Of a stretch of 24,462 bases of DNA, positions 8,879 to 15,129 are shown one piece after another. The DNA is taken from the IMG/VR virus record IMGVR_UViG_3300028548_005201, positions 1 through 24,462 of that record. One strand, written 5' to 3'. Position 1 is the stretch's first letter; every line of letters begins with the position of its first letter. Below the pieces are notes generated by a model. The model was not told the DNA's origin. It was given only the letters and a program-made list of their open reading frames with translations, and made no database searches. The DNA is from a virus. Position numbers and translations under genes: made by a program.

Positions 8879-9163
8879 ATGCCAAGAACCACATTCGGAA
8901 AAACCAGACCACAAGATAATCCATACGCGACATACCAGAACGCCCAAGGCTGGACTTGGAAAGTATTAAAAACTTATAAGCACTCAAAATCTGAGAATGA
9001 CTATTCTAGATGGTTTGTTGCCGCTACATCACCTCATATGCACAACGGCCAGTATGAGCTAGGCGATACCTACGCGGGTGAGATCAAAAACTATGGCACT
9101 CTGGTCCAAGCTGATCCGCTCTGGATTGAGCAATATCATACACCATCTAAAGTACAAGCGTAA
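8879..9163 (+). CDS. Hypothetical protein, island gene 2
   Basis: 94 residues from ATG at 8879, with AAGGAAA about 9 bases upstream supplied by repeat copy 1. The N-terminus (PRTTFGKTRP..NPYATYQ), the core (GWTWKVLKTY, then SRWFVAATSP) and YELGDTY resemble a small uncharacterised family that I have seen annotated as hypothetical in proteobacterial phages and plasmids; I cannot name it. Aromatic-rich and probably a compact alpha/beta domain, with no signal peptide or membrane segment. Bounded on both sides by near-identical hairpin repeats, so it looks like a cassette. Confidence 0.8.
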   Translation: MPRTTFGKTRPQDNPYATYQNAQGWTWKVLKTYKHSKSENDYSRWFVAATSPHMHNGQYELGDTYAGEIKNYGTLVQADPLWIEQYHTPSKVQA

Positions 9164-9230
9164 TAGTACTTGTTAGCCGCCCTTTATTGGGCGGCTATGA
9201 AGTGCAATTAAGCACGTTAACGAAAGAAAT
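9164..9230 (+). repeat. Hairpin-leader repeat, copy 2
   Basis: Same 67-base element as at 8806 with one change: CGAAGGAAAT becomes CGAAAGAAAT, in the ribosome binding site itself. It starts right after the stop of island gene 2 and ends four bases before the GTG start of gene 3. The stem AGCCGCCC/GGGCGGCT and the GTGC/GCAC hairpin are intact. Confidence 0.9.
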
Positions 9231-9233
9231 ATT

Positions 9234-9482
9234 GTGGAACACATTATAGAAAAAATGTCAGACGACGCTTGCAATCCTAAATTTAAAGTTTTGTTTAGCT
9301 TAGTAGGAAAACGCGGGTTTGATGAAATATTAAGTAATGAGCCAAGAAGCTTTATTATTAAAATCTTAAAAGAATATAAGAACCTAGGCTATAGCCAAGA
9401 CCAGATTAATCTTTTTTATGAGCGTTGGCTATTGTTATGGCATTGGGAAGGTTACCCAAAATCAGACCACGGCGAAAGATAA
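9234..9482 (+). CDS. Hypothetical protein, island gene 3
   Basis: 82 residues from a GTG at 9234, placed where gene 2 has its ATG relative to the repeat element. The ribosome binding site is the weakened AAAGAAA version, so expression may be lower than gene 2; an internal ATG at 9255 is an alternative start. The product is highly charged and likely helical (FIIKILKEYKNLGYSQDQINLFYERWLLLWHWEGYP), rich in Trp and Tyr near the C-terminus. No family recognised. Followed by the third, shortened hairpin repeat. Confidence 0.6.
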   Translation: MEHIIEKMSDDACNPKFKVLFSLVGKRGFDEILSNEPRSFIIKILKEYKNLGYSQDQINLFYERWLLLWHWEGYPKSDHGER

Positions 9483-9526
9483 TACTTGTTAGCCGCCCTT
9501 TATTGGGCGGCTATGAAGTGTAATTA
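9483..9526 (+). repeat. Hairpin-leader repeat, copy 3 (truncated)
   Basis: Matches 8809-8852 through the 8-bp stem and the ATGAAGTG segment, then diverges (TAATTAATAC instead of CAATTAAGCAC). The ribosome binding part is lost and no gene starts directly behind it. This fits the 3' end of a row of cassettes. Confidence 0.85.
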
Positions 9527-9842
9527 ATACAATTAAACGTCCGCTGCAGAAGCGCTGCACTAAAATAAATGGTCTGAGATTTGGACGTGAGCAAAAAATA
9601 TCGTATATATATACAGCGGCAAGGCCGCAGAGCCGCAGAGCTGCAGAGAATTATACATATATATATGTAAACAAGGCCGCAGAGCCGCAGAGCCGCAGAG
9701 CCGCAGACCTGCAGCAGACCTGCAGCCGGACAAAAAAAAGCCTAGACCTGGAGCGCAAGCTTTTAATTCATTGCTTGTTCTTTACTTGTGGATCTTATAC
9801 AATAAGCCTATGCAATCATGCATTTTAACAAGGAAATTAATT
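9527..9842 (+). repeat. GCCGCAGA octamer arrays with alternating TA tracts and a promoter-like end
   Basis: A gene-free stretch of about 316 bases. GCCGCAGA occurs in two direct tandem runs: 9624-9647 (two exact plus one GCTGCAGA) and 9676-9707 (four exact), then degenerate CTGCAGCAGACCTGCAGC at 9709-9726. Between and before the runs are alternating TA tracts (9603-9613 and 9652-9667), which melt easily. Tandem direct repeats next to AT-rich DNA recall iteron-type replication origins or repeat-mediated insertion points, but neither is shown. At the right end TTGTTC (9775-9780) and TACAAT (9798-9803) with 17-base spacing could be a sigma70 promoter for the following gene. Confidence 0.8.
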
Positions 9843-10535
9843 ATGAAAAGCGGAATCATCTACAACGGGCCAAGCCTCTTGGATGGTAAGCCTATTGTTG
9901 CCATTGCAACATGGTCAAATCGAAACACAAAAACCGGCGCGGTTTTACAAACTTATATATTGCGTTCGGATATTAATCCACTCGAGGCAAGCAAAACCGG
10001 CGAAGACTTCTCAATTTGTGGGGATTGTACCATGCGCGGGGAAGTTAACGACGACCCAAAGCGCAAGCAAGCCAAGGGCCGGCGCTGTTATGTTAACCTA
10101 GGCCAAGGCGTTTTAATTGTTTACAAGTCATTTTTGCGGGGCGTCTATTCCATGGCAAACACCAAGGCCGGCCGCAATACATTAGGCCGCGCGCGTTTCG
10201 TTCGGGTTGGAACCTACGGGGATCCGGCCGCGGTTCCCGATTTCGTTTGGACGCAATTGCTTGCAGAGGCGTCAACCTTTACCGCATATTCACATCAAAG
10301 CGGTTGGCGTCCAGATATTGCGATGCAAAGCGCGGACAACAAGGCGCAAGCTGTTGCGCATTGGACTGCCGGCCGTCGTACTTTCCGCGTGATTGCGGAT
10401 CTTGGCGAGCTAGACAAGGCAAACGAGGCCCTTTGTCCCGCATCAAAAGAGGCCGGCCGGCGCGTACAATGTACCGCTTGCAAATTATGCAAGGGATCGA
10501 GCCTTGCAAAATCCATTGCAATAGTAGAACATTAA
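9843..10535 (+). CDS. DUF7227-like phage protein
   Basis: 230 residues from the ATG at 9843, chosen because AAGGAAAT precedes it; the open frame runs back to 9771. The opening MKSGIIYNGPSLLDGKPIVA, the middle TGAVLQTYILRSDINP, then CGDC (C59, C62) and a late CTACKLCKG match what I remember of a phage/plasmid family now called DUF7227, whose function is unknown. The paired CxxC sites suggest zinc binding. Base use differs from neighbours: many GGCC and GCCGGC sites and higher GC, which suggests recent acquisition. It is preceded by a promoter-like sequence and followed by a terminator, so it can be expressed on its own. Confidence 0.75.
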   Translation: MKSGIIYNGPSLLDGKPIVAIATWSNRNTKTGAVLQTYILRSDINPLEASKTGEDFSICGDCTMRGEVNDDPKRKQAKGRRCYVNLGQGVLIVYKSFLRGVYSMANTKAGRNTLGRARFVRVGTYGDPAAVPDFVWTQLLAEASTFTAYSHQSGWRPDIAMQSADNKAQAVAHWTAGRRTFRVIADLGELDKANEALCPASKEAGRRVQCTACKLCKGSSLAKSIAIVEH

Positions 10536-10542
10536 AAAACCT

Positions 10543-10563
10543 AGAGGCCTTCGGGCCTCTTTT
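10543..10563 (+). terminator. Intrinsic terminator after the DUF7227-like gene
   Basis: A 7-bp stem AGAGGCC/GGCCTCT around a stable TTCG tetraloop, followed by a short T-run. It lies 8 bases after the stop codon and before the ribosome binding site of the next gene. Confidence 0.85.
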
Positions 10564-10589
10564 AACAAATTTAATAAGGATTACACAAA

Positions 10590-11051
10590 ATGATACATGC
10601 AGAAATTTGTTGTGACATCGCGTCGATTGCCATTGAGGCCGGCGACACTTTGTTTACATGGGCAAACGATATCCAAAGCGATGGCGGTTTTAATGTCCAT
10701 ATATACCAGAGCCGCGAAGACATCGCGACATTGGAAGACGCAGAGCTTATGAATAACAGAAGCAATGCTTTCTTTACCAAGTTAATTGTTGGACCGAGAC
10801 AAGCGCGGATCTGCTGGTCAGACTGTTATGACCCATATGCAAAGCAACAGAACAAAATATTATATGAAGACAGAGGCATGAACCCATATGCTGCAACACT
10901 TCCGCAAGGCCGGTATGATGTGTTCAGATGGGATGGGGACTGGCACTTTGTGAGAGAGGGGGATTTGGATCTTCCTAAGTTAAAGCAGGTAAAAGTCGAG
11001 ACGACCATGTTTGGAAAACCATATACCAGCACCCAATGGGTGCCGGAGTGA
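10590..11051 (+). CDS. Hypothetical protein between two TTCG terminators
   Basis: 153 residues; the ATG at 10590 has AAGGAT about 11 bases upstream. The sequence mixes an N-terminal helical part (EICCDIASIAIEAGDTLFTW) with a Trp/Tyr-rich middle (ICWSDCYDPYAKQQNKILYEDRGMNPY) and a basic C-terminus. No family recognised, no signal peptide. It has terminators on both sides and lies between the two GCCGCAGA repeat clusters, so with the DUF7227-like gene it forms a self-contained block. GGCC sites are also frequent here. Confidence 0.7.
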   Translation: MIHAEICCDIASIAIEAGDTLFTWANDIQSDGGFNVHIYQSREDIATLEDAELMNNRSNAFFTKLIVGPRQARICWSDCYDPYAKQQNKILYEDRGMNPYAATLPQGRYDVFRWDGDWHFVREGDLDLPKLKQVKVETTMFGKPYTSTQWVPE

Positions 11052-11060
11052 TCAAAACCT

Positions 11061-11080
11061 GGGGCCTTCGGGCCCCTTTT
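11061..11080 (+). terminator. Intrinsic terminator closing the plus-strand island
   Basis: A 6-bp stem GGGGCC/GGCCCC with TTCG loop and TTTT tail, ten bases after the stop codon. Same TTCG design as the one at 10543. It ends plus-strand transcription before the convergent nuclease gene. Confidence 0.85.
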
Positions 11081-11106
11081 AATTTATAGATACATAATTA
11101 GACAGA

Positions 11107-11255
11107 GCCGCAGAGCCGCAGAGTTTAGGACCACGGTCCAAAGCCGCAGAGCCGCAGAGTTATGAGCGTGGATGTTTGTGCAAGCCCGCAGAGTTTACCA
11201 AAAATTTATAATGATCCAAGATCCGAGGACGCAGTCCCTCGAACAGAGCCGCAGA
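11107..11255 (+). repeat. GCCGCAGA octamer cluster, right side
   Basis: Exact GCCGCAGA copies at 11107-11114, 11115-11122, 11143-11150, 11151-11158 and 11248-11255, plus a variant (CCCGCAGAG) near 11185. Same octamer and same orientation as the runs at 9624-9707. GGACC-AC-GGTCC forms a small dyad between the first two pairs. The copies to the right of 11160 lie inside the 3' end of the nuclease gene. Confidence 0.9.
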
Positions 11256-11603
11256 GTTATCGAAACCCGCACCTGCACCCTCGGATAGGCCACCAGACAG
11301 CAGTTCTGGACCTTTTTCACCGCCAAACAAAACAAGGTTGCGCGTAGAGAGGGACTTTACCAAGAAGAAACTTAGACCACCTCGGGCATAATAAGCCATA
11401 TGCCAAGCAACCTGATGAGGTGAGACTTTTACGGCGTTTCCTTTGGATACCTTCAACTCTATCCAAACGGGGAACCCATTCCAAAGTAGGTGGACATCGG
11501 GTACACCTCCTCCATGCTTGTTTTCAATCCTTGTTGCCAGTGTCTTTTTTGGCAGAGCTTTTCTTAACGTGTTCCAAAAGTTCGCCTCGGGCCCCTTGCT
11601 CAT
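11160..11603 (-). CDS. VRR-NUC-like PD-(D/E)XK endonuclease
   Basis: 147 residues. Start ATG at 11601-11603 with AAGGA upstream; it overlaps the last 80 bases of the small terminase gene. A restriction-like nuclease core is visible: E27, GGGVPD (D36), then WIELK (E49, K51) and Q64 in VSPHQVAWHM, the order expected for VRR-NUC or Holliday-junction-resolvase-like enzymes, which are small (about 90-130 residues). The final 45 residues do not look like the domain and are partly encoded by GCCGCAGA repeat DNA, so the original C-terminus may have been replaced when the repeats arrived. Beside terS it may resolve or trim replicative DNA before packaging. Confidence 0.78.
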   Translation of the reverse strand: MSKGPEANFWNTLRKALPKKTLATRIENKHGGGVPDVHLLWNGFPVWIELKVSKGNAVKVSPHQVAWHMAYYARGGLSFFLVKSLSTRNLVLFGGEKGPELLSGGLSEGAGAGFDNSAALFEGLRPRILDHYKFLVNSAGLHKHPRS

Positions 11604-12093
11604 CGGTCACATCCTTATATTCCGCATCGATCACAAAAGCTTGCGGATATTGTTTTTGTAAAGCCGCCAATCGGGAGGTGATCTCATCCCTTGAGAGCTG
11701 ATCCAAGGTGTTGATTTGTTCGCGTCTGTCGATAGTTAAACCACCCAATGCGGAGCGAATTTTTTCTGCATTGATTGCGGCAGAGAATTGACCCGCCTCT
11801 TCAGCACCTTGAGATAGTTGATGCAGTCGTTGAAGTTGTCCGATAGTTGTGACAGCATATCGTCTTTCTCGTTCAGCGCGTAGCTCAGTGACATATTCTA
11901 ATACATGAGGGTAGTCCCTGCCATTTAAAAGAATAGATGCCTGTTTACGTGCGATGTCATGGGAGTACCCCGCTTTACGAGCCGCCTCGGCATTAGAATA
12001 TATTCCCTCAACAATATGACGAGCAAAAGTCATCTGCCTAGTGGTTAGTTGTCTATCATGTTCGTCTTCTATTTTCTTTTTTAGCGAAGCCAT
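11524..12093 (-). CDS. terS: Terminase small subunit (TerS)
   Basis: 189 residues from ATG at 12091-12093, chosen for its strong AAGGAGG site; the open frame extends 48 bases further without support. The N-terminal half has the terminase small-subunit pattern: LTTRQMTFARHIVEGIYSNAEAARKAGYS, then a second helical segment with ARKQASILLN..VLEYVTELRAE, i.e. the helix-turn-helix DNA-recognition domain followed by an oligomerising helical region. The C-terminus is Lys-rich. It recognises packaging sites and hands DNA to TerL. The gene is separated from terL by the accessory island and two late genes. Confidence 0.85.
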   Translation of the reverse strand: MASLKKKIEDEHDRQLTTRQMTFARHIVEGIYSNAEAARKAGYSHDIARKQASILLNGRDYPHVLEYVTELRAERERRYAVTTIGQLQRLHQLSQGAEEAGQFSAAINAEKIRSALGGLTIDRREQINTLDQLSRDEITSRLAALQKQYPQAFVIDAEYKDVTDEQGARGELLEHVKKSSAKKDTGNKD

Positions 12094-12529
12094 AGCGTCC
12101 TCCTTTACAACAAGTATACAACAAGCAAACCACCGAAACAAGTTCTCCTATAGCTTATATCCTAGGGTGAAGTGTAAATAAAAAACCAAGAAGTTACTCT
12201 TGGGCTGGTTGTAATGTTCTCTGTATTTACACTATTATGTAAATAACACCTGCAACTGTAAATAGCTTTGTAAATAGGTATATACTACCTAAACTTCTGT
12301 TTTTATTCTATTTATTTTCGTTCTGCAGCACCTATTTACATTATTTACACCTGATTAGTATTTTCAAAAACTTTTTTTATTTTTCTGTCAGATTACTGTA
12401 TATGTAAACTGAACCCATGACCGAGGACAACGGGCCGAGATAAAAGATCTTGCACCCGTGGTCTACATGTGCATTATACATAAGTGTACTACATTAATTA
12501 TTTTTACCAATGTGCAAAGGATGACTATT
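12094..12529. promoter_or_regulatory. Divergent intergenic region with seven TGTAAATA octamers
   Basis: A gene-free stretch of about 436 bases between terS (minus) and the next plus-strand gene, strongly AT-rich. Exact TGTAAATA occurs at 12173-12180, 12238-12245, 12257-12264 and 12269-12276 (plus) and 12224-12231, 12333-12340 and 12342-12349 (minus), with a seven-of-eight match at 12403-12410. No other exact copy was noticed in the window. The density and mixed orientation point to a multi-site binding region for a regulator or replication initiator. Farther right, ACGGG (12429-12433) and CCCGT (12455-12459) could pair around a 21-base loop. Promoters for both directions probably lie here, but I cannot fix them. 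Confidence 0.75.
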
Positions 12530-13021
12530 ATGAAACTAGAACTCAAAGCAATTAAGCATACTGTGTGGGCAAGTGAAGAGACACATTGCTACCAAGCTTC
12601 TTTATATGTGAACGGCAAGCCTGTTGCTATTGTGAGCAACGATGGACGTGGCGGTTGTGACCGCGACTATGACCACCCAAAGTTCAAGGGTGATTACCAC
12701 ACTATGATGAAGTCGATATCAGAATATTTTAAATCTTTACCTAATGAGCCTAGCGATTGGAGTGAGGATGGTTTTCCTCAAAGGCTAGAGTATTGGTGTG
12801 CTGAACAAGTTAATCGATTTGTTTCGGAGAAAGACCTCAAGCGCAAATTCAAGTCTTATATTTTGTTTCAGATTAAGGGCAAGGACGGCATTTATCAAAC
12901 CAAATTTCATCCTACTGTGACCAAGGGTGAATGGATTACTAGCAAGCAATCGGGTGAGACCCGTCGCATTTTAAATGATCTGCCGTTTGACGAGGCCCTA
13001 ACTGTATGGAGGGCCAGTTAA
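12530..13021 (+). CDS. Hypothetical protein
   Basis: 163 residues from the ATG at 12530; AAAGGA lies about 7 bases upstream, a better distance than for the ATG at 12521. The N-terminus (MKLELKAIKHTVWASEETHCYQASLYVNGKPVAIVSNDGRGG) suggests a beta-rich domain with a Gly-Arg-Gly-Gly turn; the middle is acidic and aromatic (DYDHPKFKGDYHTMMKSISEYFKSLP). Similar proteins occur in phages as hypotheticals, with no function I can name. It is the first plus-strand gene after the TGTAAATA region and its stop overlaps the next start (TAATG), opening a long coupled operon. Confidence 0.8.
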   Translation: MKLELKAIKHTVWASEETHCYQASLYVNGKPVAIVSNDGRGGCDRDYDHPKFKGDYHTMMKSISEYFKSLPNEPSDWSEDGFPQRLEYWCAEQVNRFVSEKDLKRKFKSYILFQIKGKDGIYQTKFHPTVTKGEWITSKQSGETRRILNDLPFDEALTVWRAS

Positions 13022-13227
13022 TGGCGTCTTCAAAAACCATTGATTTATTGATCGAGGAATATGGCACATGGTGCGCGGACCAAGGTTTCAAGTGCATGGA
13101 TGCGATGGAGTTGATCCATGAGTACGACCTCACCCCCAACCAATCCACATGGATAGCCGATTTCATAGAGCGTTGGGACGTGATGTGGCAAGATTTGTTT
13201 GATAAGAAGTATGAGGCCATAAAATGA
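13021..13227 (+). CDS. Small hypothetical protein
   Basis: 68 residues from ATG at 13021, with GGAGG nine bases upstream. Mostly helical and acidic (MASSKTIDLLIEEYGTWC..., ..WIADFIERWDVMWQDLFDKKY), rich in Trp. No family recognised. It overlaps the preceding stop (TAATG) and the methyltransferase start (ATGA), so all three are translationally coupled. Confidence 0.75.
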   Translation: MASSKTIDLLIEEYGTWCADQGFKCMDAMELIHEYDLTPNQSTWIADFIERWDVMWQDLFDKKYEAIK

Positions 13228-14261
13228 GCGCCTACTACAACGAGATCGACCCGTATGCCGCAGAGTGGCTACGCAATTTAATTAAATCAGGACACATCGC
13301 GGATGGTGTTGTCGATACAAGGAGCATCAGTGATGTCAAACCAGAAGAACTTTTTGAATTTACTCAGTGCCACTTCTTCGCAGGGATTGGCATCTGGAGC
13401 CGAGCCCTCAGAAGTGCAGGATGGTCAGATGACAGGCCAGTTTGGACCGGATCCTGCCCGTGCCAGCCTTTCAGCGGTGCTGGCAAAAGAGCAGGGACTT
13501 CTGACGAGCGGCATTTGTGGCCCCATTGGAACCACCTCATCCAAGAGTGTCGCCCTTCAACAATCTTTGGAGAACAAGTTGCAAGCAAAGATGGCCTCGG
13601 TTGGCTCGACCTTGTACAAACTGACATGGAAGCAAAGGACTACGCCTTTGGGGCGTTCGATCTCTGCGCGGCGGGCTTCGGCGCTCCGCACATCAGGCAA
13701 CGCCTCTGGTTCGTGGCCGACACCGACAACTCGGGATCACAAGGGTGGATACCAAGGGGGGCGGATCAGAAACGGGAAGATCAGCACCGACACCTTGGAT
13801 GTGACAGCTCAACTAACGGCGGGCTGGGCAACACCGACATCGATGACGGGGGGCACGGGGATAGCACCCTCACATCTGACGGGCAAGCACGGGTGGAACA
13901 CGGGAGCGCAAGCTCAACTATCGGGATGGCCGACACCGCAAGTAGCGGACGACAACATGAGCCGAGTAACCAATCCACAGGAGTACAGCCGGAAGAGGTT
14001 GGAAACGAGGCATGCAGGTCAGAACTTAGCGGACACAGCACAAGCGCTGACGGGCCCAATAAGACTAACGGCCACTGGAAAGATGCTGACTGGATCTTCT
14101 GCCGAGATGGAAAGTGGAGGGCAGTTGAACCCAACACATGCCCGTTGGTTGATGGGGCTCCCTCAAGGGTGGGACGACTGCGCGCCTACGGCAACGGCAT
14201 CGTCCCTCAAGTCGCGCAAGGTTTAATCGAAAGTTACATAGAAACAAAGGAGAATTTATAA
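13224..14261 (+). CDS. dcm: DNA (cytosine-5) methyltransferase
   Basis: 345 residues. C5-methyltransferase motifs in order: motif I FFAGIG (51-56, AdoMet binding); motif [15 protein letters not shown] with catalytic Cys80; motif VI as GEQV instead of the usual ENV; motif [13 protein letters not shown]; a target-recognition region of about 150 residues that is Asp/Thr/Gly/Ser-rich with repeated ADT/NTD elements; then [17 protein letters not shown] and motif [21 protein letters not shown]. It probably methylates phage DNA against host restriction; the target site cannot be read off. Start has GAGG upstream and an ATGA overlap. A second 297-codon frame is nested almost entirely within it, and this segment has much higher GC than neighbouring genes. 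Confidence 0.93.
   Translation: MSAYYNEIDPYAAEWLRNLIKSGHIADGVVDTRSISDVKPEELFEFTQCHFFAGIGIWSRALRSAGWSDDRPVWTGSCPCQPFSGAGKRAGTSDERHLWPHWNHLIQECRPSTIFGEQVASKDGLGWLDLVQTDMEAKDYAFGAFDLCAAGFGAPHIRQRLWFVADTDNSGSQGWIPRGADQKREDQHRHLGCDSSTNGGLGNTDIDDGGHGDSTLTSDGQARVEHGSASSTIGMADTASSGRQHEPSNQSTGVQPEEVGNEACRSELSGHSTSADGPNKTNGHWKDADWIFCRDGKWRAVEPNTCPLVDGAPSRVGRLRAYGNGIVPQVAQGLIESYIETKENL
13333..14226 (+). CDS. Nested overlapping gene inside the methyltransferase (+1 frame), WPTP-repeat protein
   Basis: 297 residues, read one base later than the methyltransferase frame and fully inside it. The ATG at 13333 has AAGGAG eight bases upstream, a good site inside another coding region. The protein is Ser/Thr/Gly/Pro-rich: an N-terminal part with SLENKL and [18 protein letters not shown], then three tryptophan blocks ([26 protein letters not shown]), then [35 protein letters not shown] recall very similar hypothetical proteins in many phages lying over or next to cytosine methyltransferases, which supports selection on both frames. 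Function unknown; a partner or modulator of the methyltransferase is plausible. Confidence 0.72.
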   Translation: MSNQKNFLNLLSATSSQGLASGAEPSEVQDGQMTGQFGPDPARASLSAVLAKEQGLLTSGICGPIGTTSSKSVALQQSLENKLQAKMASVGSTLYKLTWKQRTTPLGRSISARRASALRTSGNASGSWPTPTTRDHKGGYQGGRIRNGKISTDTLDVTAQLTAGWATPTSMTGGTGIAPSHLTGKHGWNTGAQAQLSGWPTPQVADDNMSRVTNPQEYSRKRLETRHAGQNLADTAQALTGPIRLTATGKMLTGSSAEMESGGQLNPTHARWLMGLPQGWDDCAPTATASSLKSRKV

Positions 14262-14698
14262 TGCCTAATCATTGTTACCAAACTGTTTATATTCATGGAG
14301 AAGGTAAAGTTGTTTCTAAACTTTACAGCTACCTAAAAACATCGCGCTCAGATATAGATCCTCGTTTCTGTGATGTCATCGTACCTGTGCCTGTGGAAAT
14401 TTCACTTAATACTAATGACAGAGCTGAATACGATTGGCGTAATACCAATTGGAATACAAAATGGGATGTCTGTGATGTTGAGATACGAGAAGAACTTTAT
14501 TTCAATGAAGACAAAACAACAGCAGGTTTTTCATTCTACTGTTGGACGGCGTGGGCTCCACCTATTCCAGTATGGGATAAGTTGCATGCGATGGGCATTG
14601 AAGTCGAAGCGGATTACGTTGACGAAGGCGGGTGGTTCGAGGGCGAGTATGCTTTGGGCGTAGACAACTGTTGGAGACCTGAAGATGGGGAGGAGTAA
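14261..14698 (+). CDS. Api92-like ferredoxin-fold phage protein
   Basis: 145 residues; AAAGGAG precedes the ATG, which overlaps the methyltransferase stop (TAATG). The start [13 protein letters not shown], the block NTNWNTKWDVCDVEI, the segment FSFYCWTAWAPPIPVWDKL and the end EADYVDEGGWFEGEYALG follow the pattern of the family named after APSE phage protein 92 (DUF1281-related, ferredoxin-like fold). Members are widespread in phages and plasmids with no established function. Soluble and acidic. Confidence 0.8.
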   Translation: MPNHCYQTVYIHGEGKVVSKLYSYLKTSRSDIDPRFCDVIVPVPVEISLNTNDRAEYDWRNTNWNTKWDVCDVEIREELYFNEDKTTAGFSFYCWTAWAPPIPVWDKLHAMGIEVEADYVDEGGWFEGEYALGVDNCWRPEDGEE

Positions 14699-14701
14699 GT
14701 T

Positions 14702-15016
14702 ATGAGTAGAACTGAACAAGTTATTAACAGTGCAGAGTTTGAGTATAGAACAGGCAACGCTAGACGAATGATAGCAGATGCTCAAGGTCAAGTTGAAATC
14801 ATCGAAGTGTTTGAATTTGAAAATAAGGGAGTGTGGCAAAGAGAAGATAGACTGTTAGCACTTGCGACATTCTATTGGGAGGCGGAACAAGACTGGTCTG
14901 ATTTTGTCCAGCAAGTCACTTCAGTTGGAGACCGCATGTTTGCAGAGTTCAACAACGAAGTTGAAGACACTGTGACACAGTACATGCAGTTTAAAACGGG
15001 AGGTCGTTTGTTATGA
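14702..15016 (+). CDS. Hypothetical protein
   Basis: 104 residues, starting three bases after the previous stop, with GGAGG upstream in the end of the previous gene. Predicted mostly helical and acidic, with regular Glu/Gln/Asp and a C-terminal helix (FNNEVEDTVTQYMQFK). No recognised motif, signal peptide or membrane segment. Its stop overlaps the start of a 38-codon gene (ATGA). Confidence 0.75.
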   Translation: MSRTEQVINSAEFEYRTGNARRMIADAQGQVEIIEVFEFENKGVWQREDRLLALATFYWEAEQDWSDFVQQVTSVGDRMFAEFNNEVEDTVTQYMQFKTGGRLL

Positions 15017-15129
15017 GACAAATCATAAATAAGATATGTTGTTGGTGTCGAGAATACCCAAACGATGAGCCATGTTGTTGGTGCAACGATCAAGATGATT
15101 TTGAGGATGATGACGATGAAATTGACTAA
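15013..15129 (+). CDS. 38-residue double CCWC zinc-knuckle peptide
   Basis: A very short frame from ATG at 15013, overlapping the previous stop by ATGA. It carries CCWC twice (residues 9-12 and 21-24), spaced like a four-cysteine zinc site, followed by an acidic tail (DDFEDDDDEID). Six cysteines in 38 residues are far above chance for this AT-rich DNA. A small zinc-binding adaptor is likely; the partner is unknown. Confidence 0.6.
   Translation: MRQIINKICCWCREYPNDEPCCWCNDQDDFEDDDDEID

Noticed and set aside
8806-9526. Hairpin elements as integron attC sites
   Set aside because: No attC core sites (GTTRRRY and partner) in proper places and no integrase in the window; the element includes a ribosome binding site, which attC sites do not require.
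10247-10615. Second plus-strand frame within the DUF7227-like gene as another nested gene
   Set aside because: Open because of high local GC; no ribosome binding site, no motif, it crosses the terminator, and other shadow frames in the same stretch are equally open.
9624-11255. GCCGCAGA repeats as a CRISPR array
   Set aside because: Units are 8 bases, mostly back to back, with no regular unique spacers and no cas genes.
12413-12460. ACGGG...CCCGT fold as a tRNA or riboswitch
   Set aside because: No cloverleaf arms, TPsiC or anticodon stem can be drawn, and the paired arms are only five bases.
13303-13332. Earlier ATG (13303) as start of the nested gene
   Set aside because: No ribosome binding site; the ATG at 13333 has AAGGAG at good spacing and gives the family-like N-terminus.
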